A stretch of 64,000 bases of DNA, from contig JAWWNJ010000010.1 of NCBI GenBank assembly GCA_037176885.1, positions 1,798,001 through 1,862,000 on the forward strand, in the 5' to 3' direction. Origin of the DNA: Favolaschia claudopus. Taxonomy: Eukaryota; Basidiomycota; Agaricomycetes; Agaricales; Mycenaceae. Below are positions 32,689-44,302 of the stretch, one piece after another (position 1 is the first letter of the stretch; each line of letters opens with the position of its first letter). The notes under the pieces were generated by a model, which worked only from the letters and a program-made list of their open reading frames with translations, made no database searches and had not been told where the DNA came from. A program made the position numbers and the translations under genes.

Positions 32689-35600
32689 CTACCGAGTCTC
32701 CACCATCTCTTCCATCTCGCGGTCCTCCTGAACAGCAGCTCGAACTGCATCCGACGCCGAAGTGTCCCAAGCGCTCTTAAAGCGCCGAGCAATCTGTCGG
32801 GCCATTGCGGCCTGGCGAGCGGCATAAGCCTGCAGACCTGCCCTCAAGTCTCCCCTCACCTCGCGCGCCGATACCGTCCGCTCCTCCCACCACGCCGCCC
32901 GCCACGCGAGAAATCGCAGAACCCTGCGCATTTCTTCCCGCAAGAGGTCCACCTCCTCCATCCATCTGTCTCTTCTCGCCTTCGCTTTGGACCATTCCAC
33001 GCGCACGGCTATACTACACTGTCAGCACCACCACTTTCGTATACCAAAAGCACATACCATCCCTCAGCTCCTTCTCATGCTCCCCCGGCCCTCCACCGCT
33101 TGTCCAGATCCAAGACATCTTTTGTTTTCCTTTTTTCTTCTCCTTCTCCCCCAACTTCTTCCCCACCGCCTTGGAAATCCGACGTTCCCGGGTCTTTGAT
33201 CCCACCAAACCCAATCTCCGCCTAGCGCTCGCGTCGTCCTCCAGCTCCTCCTCCACACGCAGATCCTCGGTTCGCAATTCCCTCCAATCACAATCTGCAA
33301 CCCCCACAAGCGCCACCAGGGCATCCCGCGAACGCCTATACCCTTTAGCAAGCCCGTCAATCCTTTCCTCCACCCGCTGAACTAGAGTCGCCGCCCGCGT
33401 CGTCCCCCGCTGCCCCACGGCCCCTTCTCGCCAATCAACTAAATGCCTTTTGGCGAGCAAAGAGCGGCGGAGCTTCGCGACGCAGTCAGTCAGCACCCCG
33501 CGTCGCAGACGTGCCTCCCGTTCCCGCAGTTTCTCTGAGCAAGTCTCCCGCCTCGTCGGCGGCAATTCTGAAGGCAGATAAATCTTGACATCTTCGGCCA
33601 GTGGCGGCGGCAACTCAGAGTCTCGCCCCTCGTCGTCCTCTGATATCTGTTCAGCAGCTGCGGGCATGTAGACGCCCTGAATTTTCCGGAATCTTGCCAG
33701 CTTCACAAAGAATGAACGACGCAGCTGGGCGACCCGTTCGCTCTGGTCCCCTACCAGCAACGGCCGACCCTTCAGCTCGCGGCGAATTCGCAATCTGCAC
33801 ATCTAATCAATACAATACTCCCCCAACCCATTCATCCATCAGAAAGAACTCACTGGTCATTCTCCAGCTGCAAGCCGGCCACCAGGAAGGCGGTCATGCT
33901 TGTCGCATGCAGCTTCTCGTCCCCCGCTACTGCCTCCTCCAACTCCTCCTTCACCAGCTGCACGCGAATGGCAGCAGAAGAAAATTCTGATCGGAAACCG
34001 TTAGCGCCCATAGACCCTTACAAGACCAGAACACACCCTGTGACTCCTCTGCAGCCGCATAGGGATTCCTCGAGGTACGATCTCGCTGCCAACTGTCGAT
34101 TAACCCCTGCCATTCCTTCCGCGTCGTGTCGTCCAAACTCTCATCCACCTGTTGGAAACCGGCGATTTGCCGGTCGCCTTCGTCGATCGCGACGACCAGC
34201 TTTCGTGGAAGAGTAGTCCCTGTCGACGCTGTAAGCCAAGCGCACGTCCAAGAAGACTATCCTCCCTTACCCAGGTGTATATTTTTCTCGAAATTGAGGT
34301 AATCCACCTCGTCCTCAATTGAATCAGCTCTCCCACCCCTTCCTTTCTCCCTCGTCGACCATGCCAAGGGGTTAAGCCTCGACCACACGCGCTCCACCCC
34401 CTCGCCGTCGGTCCGTCCCACTCCCGCCGTGTACGACAAAGAGTTCTGGACCTGGCACGTACGTTCGTGGGCCGCAGCATGCCACACGGGCAGGGCGAAC
34501 AACAACGTCATACGCGCGAGGTCGAGCTGCAACCTCTCCGGCATTTCCTTCAAGCGCAGGGGAAAGTTCACGCGCCACTGGCAGGCGATATCATAGGATA
34601 TTGCCAGGAACATAGCTGTGACCCCCAGTAGCGAGCACAGCAGTATGTAATCCATATTCGCATACCTAAGAAACACGTTAGGCCTTTATACGTCCCGCAC
34701 TAGTGTCGAGACCGACCTTTCACCCTTTTGCAAATCCCCGATCCCCTGGGGCCGCACCACCTCATGCCGAGCACATACCACGCCGCCCACTCCTGAGCAG
34801 CGCAATCCCGTTGTGACCCTCGTGTCTTTCTGCAAAAGAGCCTGAAAGGCAACGCAAGTACTAACCTAAGATTGTTGGCCGTCAGCAACACGGTCCAACC
34901 CCACGGAAAACACGCAGACTCACGTCTTCCTCGCCAACGTAACCTCGCAAGTGTTCATGGTACTCTTTCTCTTCCACCATATACCCCCACCCTGAACCCA
35001 ATGGAGGGTCATCCTTCTCATTCGGGCGCAAACGATTCCTCAAGCGAAAATTCGCATCCATGGCGAGGATCAAGATAAACAGGAACCTTATCGAACGTCG
35101 GTAAGGCGAGACTTTCCGCGACAACAGCGACTCACTGAAATTCGGGTGCGACCTCGCGCCACCCCTCTGGCAGATTAATGCCGTCGTGTGGGCAAGCCCA
35201 GCACAATACCGCGCATTCACCTTCCTCTGTACCGTCAACCCCCCGCTCATCGTGCCCCCGCCCAGCCCGCATCAGCCGTAAAAGAAACGCAAATTGGCGC
35301 GACATCAACCCAAATGACTTATAGCGATCCTGCGCTTAGACGTTAGTCTCATCGCCATACCACAACCCTCCACTCACCGGAACTGAATGCAGCCCCGCTG
35401 CGTCGGTACTCCGCTCCAATGTCTTGATGAAATCATGTATCGATAAATTGCCAACGACGTTAAGCAAGCGAAAGACTTTCAACGTTGCCAGCGTGGCGCA
35501 CGTCCCCGGATCCACCGTCGTCGCTGGGTACCAGCCGTTGCGTAACAATTGTTGTAAATTGTTCGCGTGATCAGAGACGTCGCATCCACAGTACCTGAAT

Positions 35601-36405
35601 TTGATACTGTAGATATTCGGGAAGTGCATGACCACCATATCCCGCTCCTTGGACGCGGGACGAGGGCAGCGGAATCCTCCGTGTCCCAATTGGTAGACAC
35701 ACCCCAGGGAAACGAGGGAGGCTTTGGCCCAATACCTGCCGTTCCATCGCTAATTTGAAAATGTCGTCAGCTGCGTCGCACCTCCGCCTGGGTGAGCCCC
35801 GTACTGACCTTTACCGCATGCAGGGGCATCAGCTCGTGCCTCGAAACCACACAACTGCCGCACTGGACGAAATCCCCGCAATCATCGCAACGAACGCGAA
35901 CGTCAGACTCTCCCAACGCCGCAGAGCAGCAGGCGCAAGCAGCCTCAGACCCCGCCCCCATGCCCTCCCTCCTCAGCAGCTCATCGAGGAAGAAATCGCT
36001 CATACGCCGCCACACTCTCATGGGGTCATCCTGATGATTGGTCGGTAACGGAAACATTTCTGCCCTCCCCCGTCTCGCACTCACCGAACTTTCGTACCGC
36101 TTTCTCTTGTCCCCCGCCCCTCCATCCGCATCGTCGCCAACACCGTCATCCTCCAATCCTATTTCCTCCCCGTCGTCACGCAGCGGAACCCAATCCCCAA
36201 AAGCATCCTCCAGCTCTGAGGGGTGCAGTTTACGCCTCTTAGCCTGGATGTTGATCATAATGCGATGCCCTCTTCTACCGTCCTGCGAGGATTTGAATTC
36301 CACATCGCCCGTCGTATCTCCCACGCGAGATTCGAAGTCCACAAACGAGTCCACTCGGTCAACGCGAACGCCGGGACGAGTGGGAGAGACATTGAGGGAC
36401 GTCAT
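32689..36405 (-). CDS. KDZ (Kyakuja-Dileera-Zisupton) transposase with CxC2-type cysteine cluster
   Basis: Catalyses movement of the element. Reads leftward from ATG 36,405 in about eight or nine exons; breaks fall near 35.81-35.75, 35.36-35.30, 35.16-35.10, 34.92-34.87, 34.73-34.67, 34.26-34.21, 34.04-33.99, 33.86-33.79 and 33.06-33.01 kb. Visible parts: N-terminal CxC2-like cluster (CACCSAAL, VRCDDCGDFVQCGSCVVSRH ELMPLH); PNIYSIKFRYCGCDVSDHAN; LLRNGWYPATTVDPGTCAT; LCWACPHDGINLP; AMDANFRLRNR (first Asp); GWGYMVEE; DLQKGERYANMDY; FLAISYDIACQWRVNF (second Asp); PVWHAAAHERTCQVQNSLSY; GRTDGEGVERVWSRLNPLAW (Glu). The C-terminal coiled coil ends RVEWSKAKARRDRWMEEV, LRFLAWRAAWWEERT and YAARQAAMARQIARRFKSAW. 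The whole KDZ pattern is present without stops, so the copy may be active. Confidence 0.88.
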
Positions 36406-36832
36406 GGCTACTGTAGAGAAGTCGTAGATGCCTTAGATCGCCTCAGATAGATTTTGGGGGCCTCAGATATTGCAAAATTGAGTCTTGACCAATTTGAGCT
36501 AACCAGCGCGCCAGTGAAGTCACAGAATGAGAGATGGGTCGCCCTGTCACCATCACAGAGGAAAACAGATCCGCTCCGCCGTAAAACGGCCGAGGCCAGA
36601 CGCCAGCGTCGACACACAGAGACATGGAGCTTGGAAACACAACGAGCGGCAGAAAAGCGTGTATTTTGTGATGACGTAAGGATGGTGGTCGTGGGAATCG
36701 TCAACTCAGCACTCCCACCATGCATCTACTATACAAGTGCCCCTACCGCCGAACCTCCCGCACACCACCAACGACCACCTACACACTACAACGACGTACC
36801 CTACTCTACTCCCCGTACCGTCCTCCCACCCC

Positions 36833-38072
36833 TCAGTCCAACGCCACCACCATGGTGCGGAATTTCTTGATCACGACGGTCCCGTCGCTCGCCTCAAACG
36901 CGTAGGTCTGGCGACGACGCAAGTCCAAGTGTTTCCCGTCGGTGCAGCGACAACGAACGAAGCGCCGGGCGTTGATCCTCACCAGCTGCAAGACACTCAG
37001 TTCTCGACTCCTCAATTCAACCCCCAACTCACCTGCACGATATGGCTCGCTGGCGCAGCGGGCTTCTCACCTCCAACGCAAGTCTCACTCGCGCTGCCGC
37101 CGCTGGCTGGCATCTCGACGTCGGCCATCGGCTCCCCTCTGCCGATCCCGAGCTCGGGGCTGGGGCTGCGGGACGTCACAGGCTCGAGGCTGGGGATGGG
37201 GCTAGGGGCGGCGGCGCGAACGCTGTCCATATCGTCGGCGCGGTCAGCATCGTCTTCCAACTCGGCGAGGAGCGAGGCTGGGATGAAGTTGAAGAAGGTC
37301 TTGTCCTCGCTGTTATGCGTGTCGTGTAAGTAGCACCCGACTTCGTTGAGTTCACCGTCTCATACCTCTGCAGAGAGCTGACCGCCCACGCCTGCCCGTC
37401 GCGATAATCTTCGGCCTCGTCGGCAGCGATGGCCTTCGCAATTGCCTCGTCGGCCACGACCCCCGCGTCGTCGGACGCGCGAGCGGTCTGCTCGGGATGA
37501 GTCGCGTCCCAGATGATGATGTCGTCGAGCTTGGGATCTTCGGCACCAAAAATGCTATCGTCGTCGTCGGAGTCCGTATGACTATAGTAGAGGTCGTAAG
37601 TGCTCAGCGTTCTTCTTGAAACTAAAAATTACTTACTATTCCCAACGCTTCTCGCGTTGCAGAGCAGCGTAGAGCGCCTCCTCGTGAGCGGTTTGGAGGT
37701 ACTGACAGGATATGTCGTACGAAGTCTTGGCTCTTTGGTGGACCTCCTCGTCCTCTTCCGCGTTAGCGCGTTCGGGATCTTCCTGTTCCAGGTGGCGGCG
37801 CAGCCAGCCACGAACCAGTCGGTTTTTTTGGACTCTGAGACCCAACCGCCGTCAGCATCGCAACACCAATCAAAACGGAGCGAGAGGACTTACGGGGGCA
37901 GTCCAGCGATGATCGACGTGACGGCGACCTCATAGGTCAAGGCTCTTTTCATGTTGGCGTTGCCGGTACCGGTGTTGCCTGCCGCGGCGGGGGCGGCATT
38001 GGGGACGGCGGTCTGCCCGTTGGTGGGCGCGTCATCGACGGCGGCGGAGGGTGCGACAGGGATAGAGCTCAT
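36833..38072 (-). CDS. Uncharacterised acidic protein of the KDZ element
   Basis: Five exons: 38072-37894, 37834-37637, 37581-37366, 37309-37033, 36985-36833. All splice sites are GT-AG and in frame; 340 residues. The N-terminus is Ala/Pro-rich (MSSIPVAPSAAVDDAP). A helical part follows (VQKNRLVRGWLRRHLEQEDP, TSYDISCQYLQTAHEEALY), then an Asp-rich middle (SDSDDDDSIFGAEDPKLDDI) and a Ser/Pro-rich linker. The C-terminus is compact and basic (LVRINARRFVRCRCTDGKHL, RRRQTYAFEASDGTVVIKKF). No family recognised. A TATAAAAGG box (about 38,180-38,188) precedes the ATG by about 110 nt. It is divergent from the TET/JBP-like gene, 443 bp away, so the two may share a promoter region. Confidence 0.7.
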
Positions 38073-38179
38073 GGCGGAATGAAGAAACGCGGGGGATACG
38101 ACGGTCAAGAGACAGCGAAAAGAAACAGCGAGGAAAACCAGCGGAGGCAGGTCGATCTTTTCCCTCTATTCTCGCACTC

Positions 38180-38188
38180 CTTTTATAC
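38180..38188 (-). promoter_or_regulatory. TATA box of the acidic KDZ-element gene
   Basis: TATAAAAGG on the minus strand about 110 nt upstream of the ATG at 38,072. It sits in the 443-bp gap shared with the divergent TET/JBP-like gene. Motif and position only. Confidence 0.4.
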
Positions 38189-38514
38189 CTCCCAGAGTCT
38201 CTCCCAGCTGGCCTCGCACTCAAAACGACCCAGCTCGAGTCGGCTCGGCTTCACGTGAAATGAGCCGCCCAAGCGAGGCTCCCTTTCGTGATATCCCAAT
38301 TGGGATTCAACGGCATTCCCGACACGACGACGCGTCTCAAGACTGAAATTACAAACGGCCATAGCCACCCCGATTCGCTGCCCGATTCCATCAGCCGTAT
38401 GGGGCTCACGTTCGCCTGACCTTCTCACTTAAACGCCTGACACACCCCCACGATTTCTCATTTCCCTTCTCCCCAACACCCTCCCTTTACAGACCAACTC
38501 TTAGAGCCCTCACT

Positions 38515-40102
38515 ATGTTTCCTCAGCTTCCTCGTCGCGACCTCTCCTATACCCTTGCCCTCGTTGCGGAGGCCCCGCCGCCGCCTCTCATCCCTCGATT
38601 CCGAATCTCCGGCCTCGACTCTCGAAATGTTTCTGAAACGCCCCACCTACCCTTCGACCTGGTGGAGCGTCTCCACGAGACTCTCGCCCTCGACGACCCG
38701 TCGCTTCCGTTCACTGGCAACCCTCTCCCTGAGGAACCTCAGCTCGCTCGCGAGGCGCTGTATCTCCCCCCAGCGGCGGACAAGCCGGTCCGCGTCAGCG
38801 TCCCCGTGAAGCAGAAAAAACTCGAGCGGGCGCGCATGGCCGCTCTCCGCAAGCAACGCCACATCCGTCTTCTGGAAGCGATCTTAGCTCTGCGGGCCAA
38901 GCGCCTTTTGGCCTCGAACGTCTTAAACGTCAGTGACCCTGATGACTTTGACTTCAGCGTTGTGGAAGATCGGGACTATGCCTTGAACGAGGTCGTTGGC
39001 GCCGACTCGCGCTTCCACTTCCGCCAGGTTCACTGGTCTGGAAAGTAAGTCCTTTGCTCGTCCTGCCACACTCCCATTGACTCTCCCGAATCTCAGAGAG
39101 ATTAGGACGGTGGCCGCTGACCGTCGAGCCGTCCTGATCCTTGGAGGCCGCTCCCAGGGCCACGACTGGCTGGCTGACATCATTAATCCGGTGAACGAGC
39201 AGCTCGATCACGAGGCTGAGGAGCTTCGCCATCGCAAAGGCCCTGATGAGCCGCTGGTCATCAGCGCTGGCGTCGGCACCTATTTCAACGAACGCAAGGT
39301 AAGGTTTTCTACTCACTCGTGCGCTGTCTAAACTCATTGCATTGCCTTCAGACCAGCGAGACGCCAGCCATCCCACTGCCCCGAGAGACAGGTGATCGTG
39401 CCCTCGACGCCCTCGCAGCTATGAGTCTGCTCTCGACCATACCCATGAAGCGGTTGATCTCTTTTGGCAACGGTGAGCCTCGTCCTTGTGCCTTCGTCTG
39501 TCTCTGACCAGACCCTTTCAGGAGTTTTCGAGACCTACTGCGAGAAAGCATTTCGCCTTCTGAAGGCCCAGAAAATAGCGCTCCTCGACGTCGACCCCCT
39601 CGCGCACTTCCCTTGTGAGACCAGCAACTTCTCGGCCGTCACCTTCGAGCTTGGAGGGCCCCATCGTCGCACCAACCACCGTGGTTTGCCGCACACTTAC
39701 GAGCCCGGGAGCTGGAGCATCCTCACAGCCCTCGGAAACTACGACCCCACCCACGGCGGGCACATCATTCTCTGGGATTTGGGGTGGGTCCTCACCTTCG
39801 CACCTGGCGACTCAATCCTTATTCCGGCGGGATTGATTCGTTACTCTTTTGTCGCAGTGAGACCGGGGGAGACGAGATACGCGATGCTTCAGTGGGCGGG
39901 GTCCGGGATTAGGCGCTACTTTGAAAACGGCGAGCGGGACGACACCACCTTCGCTACGTCGTCGACGGAAGCCGAGCACCTCGCACGCGAGCGCCTGCGC
40001 CGGCAGACTCATATCGCCGCCATTGGTGCTTTCCCCTACGCCTCCTCCCTGCCCACTGGAGAGCGCGACTTTGCATACGGGGGCGCTAACCCTTTATATT
40101 AG
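38515..40102 (+). CDS. TET/JBP-family dioxygenase-like protein lacking the iron ligands
   Basis: Exons 38515-39044, 39097-39298, 39352-39472, 39522-40102; 477 residues. KDZ transposons of agarics are known to carry TET/JBP 2-oxoglutarate/Fe(II) dioxygenases that oxidise 5-methylcytosine. The double-stranded beta-helix is clear at residues ~310-440: NFSAVTFELGGPH, WSILTALGNYDPTHGGHIIL, WDLGWVLTFAPGDSILIPAG, LIRYSFVAVRPGETRYAMLQ, then a glycine/Arg end (SGIRRYFENGERDD). In active members an HxD motif precedes the LG(N/H)(Y/F) block and a His follows LIPSA. Here these positions read NHRG (or PHTY) and IRYS, so neither the Asp nor the distal His is present. The Arg of GETRY, expected to bind 2-oxoglutarate, is kept. 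A basic Lys/Arg-rich helical region (KQKKLERARMAALRKQRHIR) precedes the fold. Binding without catalysis is the likely mode. Confidence 0.78.
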
Positions 40103-40354
40103 TTTACAATACTGCTTTCTTTCACTCGTCTTGTCCCGTAGTAATGTCGCTCGTTACCCTTTCTCCACTAATACATTGTCGATACGTTTCCACAATGCCA
40201 TCTTATTGCCTTTGCGTTACAATGTTACAAGGTTAAGGCTCCAGTGTCTGCAAGATTATCATACAGTCCTGTGAGTGGGATAGCAAAGATAAGGAACACA
40301 AAGCAAGGACACAGATGTGTCGACGTATGTACAGTGCGACAGCAAAACTCCAAA

Positions 40355-41078
40355 TCATAGACGGCAAAGTGCCTCCAGTTCCGCATATTTCACCCGTGAC
40401 GCCGCGAGCTCAATATCCTCCTCGTTATGTCCCCGCCTCCCGCGCGCCGTCCACAGGGCGTCTGTATCGATTGTAATAAACGTGGAATCGTCCTCCCCCT
40501 CTGTCCCCAATGAAAGGACGCTGGCTTCGTCGTCGGAAGCCGCGAGGGTGTTGACAGGGCCGCTACTCGCGAGCGCTCTCAGACGGCTGGCAAGAAAAAG
40601 GTTGAGAAAGTGAATAGATGAGGATGAAGGGGTGGTTCGACGCACGCTCTATACGTGCGCCGGTAATATTTAGCCCGGACACGATGCTCCATCTGCACAG
40701 CGCTCGACGCCCTCCGCAGCGCTTCCCGTCTCCTGTCAGAAGACCCGACTGTAGGTTAAGGGGGGACGGCGTTGGTTGGTGGTGAGAGGTACCCACCGAC
40801 GCATACGCTCCCTCGCCTTCGCGTTGATTATTTCGCGGTGACTGTGGGCGACAGCCTAGTCAGACGGCGTTCCGCTGAGGAATTGAGTACTGTGCTTACC
40901 GCGCTCTGTATAGGTAGGCGACGTCCGCACGGTACCTCTGGAACTCATGCGTCTCCGGCCGCACCTCGGGCATGGTGGTGGTGTTGGGTGAGGGTGAGGT
41001 CGGAGGTGGCGGTGCTGGGCCGACACCGTTTGGACGACGCCTAGAGGAACGTCGGAGAGGGTTGGAGGTGAGAGACAT
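40355..41078 (-). CDS. Small basic helical protein of the KDZ element
   Basis: Four exons: 41078-40900, 40841-40797, 40732-40646, 40586-40355; 180 residues, all junctions in frame. After a Pro-rich start comes a strongly basic helix (YRARHREIINAKARERMRRR, EALRRAS, RVRAKYYRRTYRARLRALAS). The C-terminus is acidic (DDEASVLSLGTEGEDDSTFI). The YRxxHRExIxxKARERMxxRR pattern recurs in small proteins of agaric genomes, usually near transposons. It suggests nucleic-acid binding, but no function is established. Confidence 0.65.
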
Positions 41079-41835
41079 AGTCCAGAGTGTACGTGGAAGT
41101 GGGTTGTGACACGATGAGCGGCCGAGGAGGTGGACTAAAGAGGCAAAGCGGTATAAGCCGACGTTGTACAGTTCGTCACCTGGGAAATAGGGGTAGGGTG
41201 TTAGAAACGCCAATACCGACCGTTTGTTGACCCAGCGCGGTGCGGGGAAGGGCTCTGAGAGTTGAGATAGTGGTCAGTGGTCGAATGAGGGCGGGGAGGA
41301 AGAAACGAGGTCGAGGTGTGGTGGTTTGTGAGAGAAAAGGATCGGTGGGTAGAGTTGACACTGCCGCTTTACCTGGCTTTCTGCCATATCTGAAATCGAA
41401 GTATTAAATTTAATAAGAATCATGTTGCAGCCCTCTGAAAGGGTCCAGCGAGTGCAGTTCTGATGTTTGGCTCCTCGAACGACCTCGACTTGGCGTCGGC
41501 GCCGCCGTCGACAACGAAAATGGTCAAAATTTCATATTTTTGTTGCTTAACGAGATATCTGGGGGCTGCATTTTGAACTTTGCACGAACGAGTGCACGGT
41601 GGATAGATTCAAGAAGACAAAAGTATGACTGAGGTACATCGAGAGAGAGAGGCGAACGCGACGATACGGTATTCTAGACAACTTTGGTAGACAATACGAC
41701 GAGTCCGACATTGCAAGCTTTTGCATTCAGCGGGAAGAGATTGGGCGAGTAAGCGATAGAGATCGAGCGACTGCGTAAACTAACGGTATGTAAAAAAAAA
41801 GAGGGAATGTGCAACGGAGGGAGTATACGTAGGAT
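41079..41835. other. Non-coding stretch inside the KDZ element
   Basis: About 757 bp between two minus-strand genes. The minus-strand ORF 41361-41176 may be 5' leader of the basic-protein gene. Otherwise no gene seen. The word GTTGTACAGTTCGTCA occurs here (about 41,163) and again in the second element at about 56,866. Confidence 0.45.
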
Positions 41836-42970
41836 TCACGATCGACGAACAACAGCGGCATGCCCTCCATCCAGCGCTCTCCCGTACGCCGCCTCCGCCA
41901 GCTCACGGCTGGGATATTTCTTGTGACTCGCACGGGGGACGTTCCAGACGTTGAGCTGGCTCTCGAGATACGACGAATAAACGCCCGGGTTGACCCCGCG
42001 CGTCACGACATACCAACTACTGCCGGAATTGAGGGGCGACGGCGGATAGTTGGCTGGGAGTCGCTGCGGAGATGCGTGCTTGGGGGCGGGGAGAGTCAGT
42101 GGGTTGGAATCGCCCGTCCATCCAAGCCCCTTTGCATAGCTCCAGGCTTCTTCCGCAGCGGCGCGGCTAGGGAACGAACAGTAAACAGCTTTGGGGTAGA
42201 ATTCGGTCGCCATTTTGACCAAGGTAATGTTGTCATATACTCCAACGTCGGGAGCGCCGATGAGCAGAACGTAGGAGTTGAGGTCAGGGGGTGTGCCGGT
42301 GAGGCAAAAGGACGAGTGAGGAGAAGTCGAGATGAGCGCGCACGCCTCGTGATAGTCGTCCGTGTAGCCGCTCGTCTCCGGGGTGTGGTAGTGATAGGTT
42401 CCGGTGGAGGCGGGAGGTGTCTGGACGGCGACGGGGGGATACGTGTAAGGGGTCGTGGTCGTGGGCGGAGTGGACGGCGGGGTGGTGGGCGGCGTTTGGG
42501 GGGCACTGGACGGCGGGGAGTCTGTAAAGGAAAGTAATTTAGACGCAGAAACACCATTGCGCTATGGCCGACCCACCGCTTATGTGAATGACCGGGCCTT
42601 CTGCCTTCGCTTTCGCTTTCCCTTTCGACTTCGACTTCGCGGGCGCCGCAGGGGCGCTGGAGGGTCCGCTAGAGCTGGCGGCGGCGACGCGACGTGGGGG
42701 TCGCTCGGCGGCGGAGTCACTTGTGCCGGCAGAGTTCGGGGGCGACTGCGAGGTGGCGGCGCGGAGCAACTTGTCAAGGGTGGGATCCATTTTCGCAGCG
42801 AGGACGGAGGCGCCAACCATCAGGACCACTTGCTTGAGACGCGCGTCGCTGATGAGCTTCACGAGAGCGCGAAGTTCGTCCGTGGAGAGTTGGGGAACGG
42901 CGTCGGCGATGTGGCGGGGCGATTGTTTGGCTAACGCGCGCACGTCGACAGAGGGCGATGAGGAGGACAT
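41836..42970 (-). CDS. Protein with RNase H1 N-terminal (viroplasmin/hybrid-binding) domain, KDZ cargo
   Basis: Two exons, 42970-42577 and 42521-41836, 359 residues. The N-terminus is helical (IADAVPQLSTDELRALVKLI, KQVVLMVGASVLAAKMDPTL), followed by a Lys/Ala/Ser-rich basic linker (SKSKGKAKAKAEG) and a Pro/Thr-rich segment. The C-terminus carries a viroplasmin fold like the N-terminal RNA-DNA hybrid-binding domain of RNase H1: SSWYVVTRGVNPGVYSSYLE, then VPRASHKKYPSRELAEAAY. A preceding related half (LNSYVLLIGAPDVGVYDNIT to AVYCSFPSRAAAEEAWSYA) looks like a second diverged copy. No RNase H catalytic domain is present. A role in holding RNA-DNA hybrids or RNA is inferred from the fold only. Confidence 0.72.
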
Positions 42971-44302
42971 GAGAGTACGAGAGGAAAGGGAGAGATGGGT
43001 CGATATCGATGGAAACCAACAAAGAGACGAGTCCGCAGCGATGGGCCCAGATTGGTGTTTTCTGGAAAGTCTAAGAAGCACAACATTTGTATAGGGAATT
43101 GAATTGGGAAATGAATGGGTGGGAGTCCGAAGGTGTGAATTTACCCGCGATTTGCGACACGGGCGTTCTCGGGGAGAGGCGAGCTGAAAGAAAATTGGGT
43201 CGGGGGGACAGGCGAAGGCGAACGAAGACGAACCGGGTGGTTCAAGGTCCAAGAAAGGGTATATGAAAAAAGGGCGAGGCCGTTGCAATTGATGCGAGGG
43301 GTCGGAAGAGAGAGAAGCGGCGATTTTGAATGGCTGTACAGTTCTTAGCGTAGGCGCTGTGTCCCGTTCAAGACGTCGCGGGCGGCGGCGCTGCGTGGCG
43401 TGGGGTCGGTAGAGTTTGTACGCAGAGAGTACTGTGTAGAAATGAGGCCTCTTGGGCAATATTGGGGGCAAATTCGGTTGGGGTGATGGTTGATGCACGG
43501 CGCCGGGTTTCTGGGCGGTTTTTGGTCGTTTCCGGGGGTAGTGTGAGGGTAGGTAGTCACAGGGACGTGGAACGGAAATGTTCCGGGACAGCAACAGGGC
43601 TGGGGGAGGGAGGGGGAGTGAAGTCGGGCCGGTACAGTTCTTAGCGAGATCAATTTTTGAAGATCTGGGAGCGGAGGAATTCCAGTGTCTCCATGGAAGC
43701 TTTTGCGACGCGTGGAGGCACCTGGCATGAGAAAAAACGTGGTGTAAGGACGGACTTTGGAGTGGGTGAGTCGGGGCGACAGGAATTGGCGGGTACAGTT
43801 ATTTGCGAGATCCACTGTGTTGTGTGTCCTTGTCCTAATGAGCAACCTGTCGTTGTCCTGTGTTGTAGGGAAGATGCAATTGAGGAGACGTTGTGGCCCA
43901 GGGCAACCATGACCGAGAAAGCGGGACGTCGATCAGGAGGCGAAACGCGATTGTCGTGATTCTCGCGCCATGATTTTGGGACGCGGAAGCAGTGGTCGGA
44001 TGGTCGGAACATTGCCGCTTCTTTCGGATGCCGGTGAGATCTCATAGATTGGCGGACGACTCTGTTTTCAGGTGGGGACAGGCAAGGTTTTTTTTTGGGG
44101 GGGGTAAAGCTCGTGCATGTTGACAAGAGTGTACCGAAAGAACAATGTGCGGAGCGCGTTACGGTTGGGAATAGTCTACGAGTATGTAGATGGTACACGT
44201 AAACAGAGTGGACAGAAGAGGGATATTTTTTGAGGGGTTTTGTGCATATGAGGAGAGACGCGAATGAGGACAGTGTGCGACGAAAGAGAAAAGCAAATGA
44301 TC
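42971..44302. other. Non-coding stretch inside the KDZ element with a short dispersed repeat
   Basis: About 1.3 kb without a credible gene; long minus-strand ORFs here have biased composition without homology. The word GTACAGTTCTTAGCG occurs at 43,336 and 43,632, and a variant (GTACAGTTATTTGCGAGATC) at 43,793. A T9G8 tract lies at about 44,088-44,104. Confidence 0.45.
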
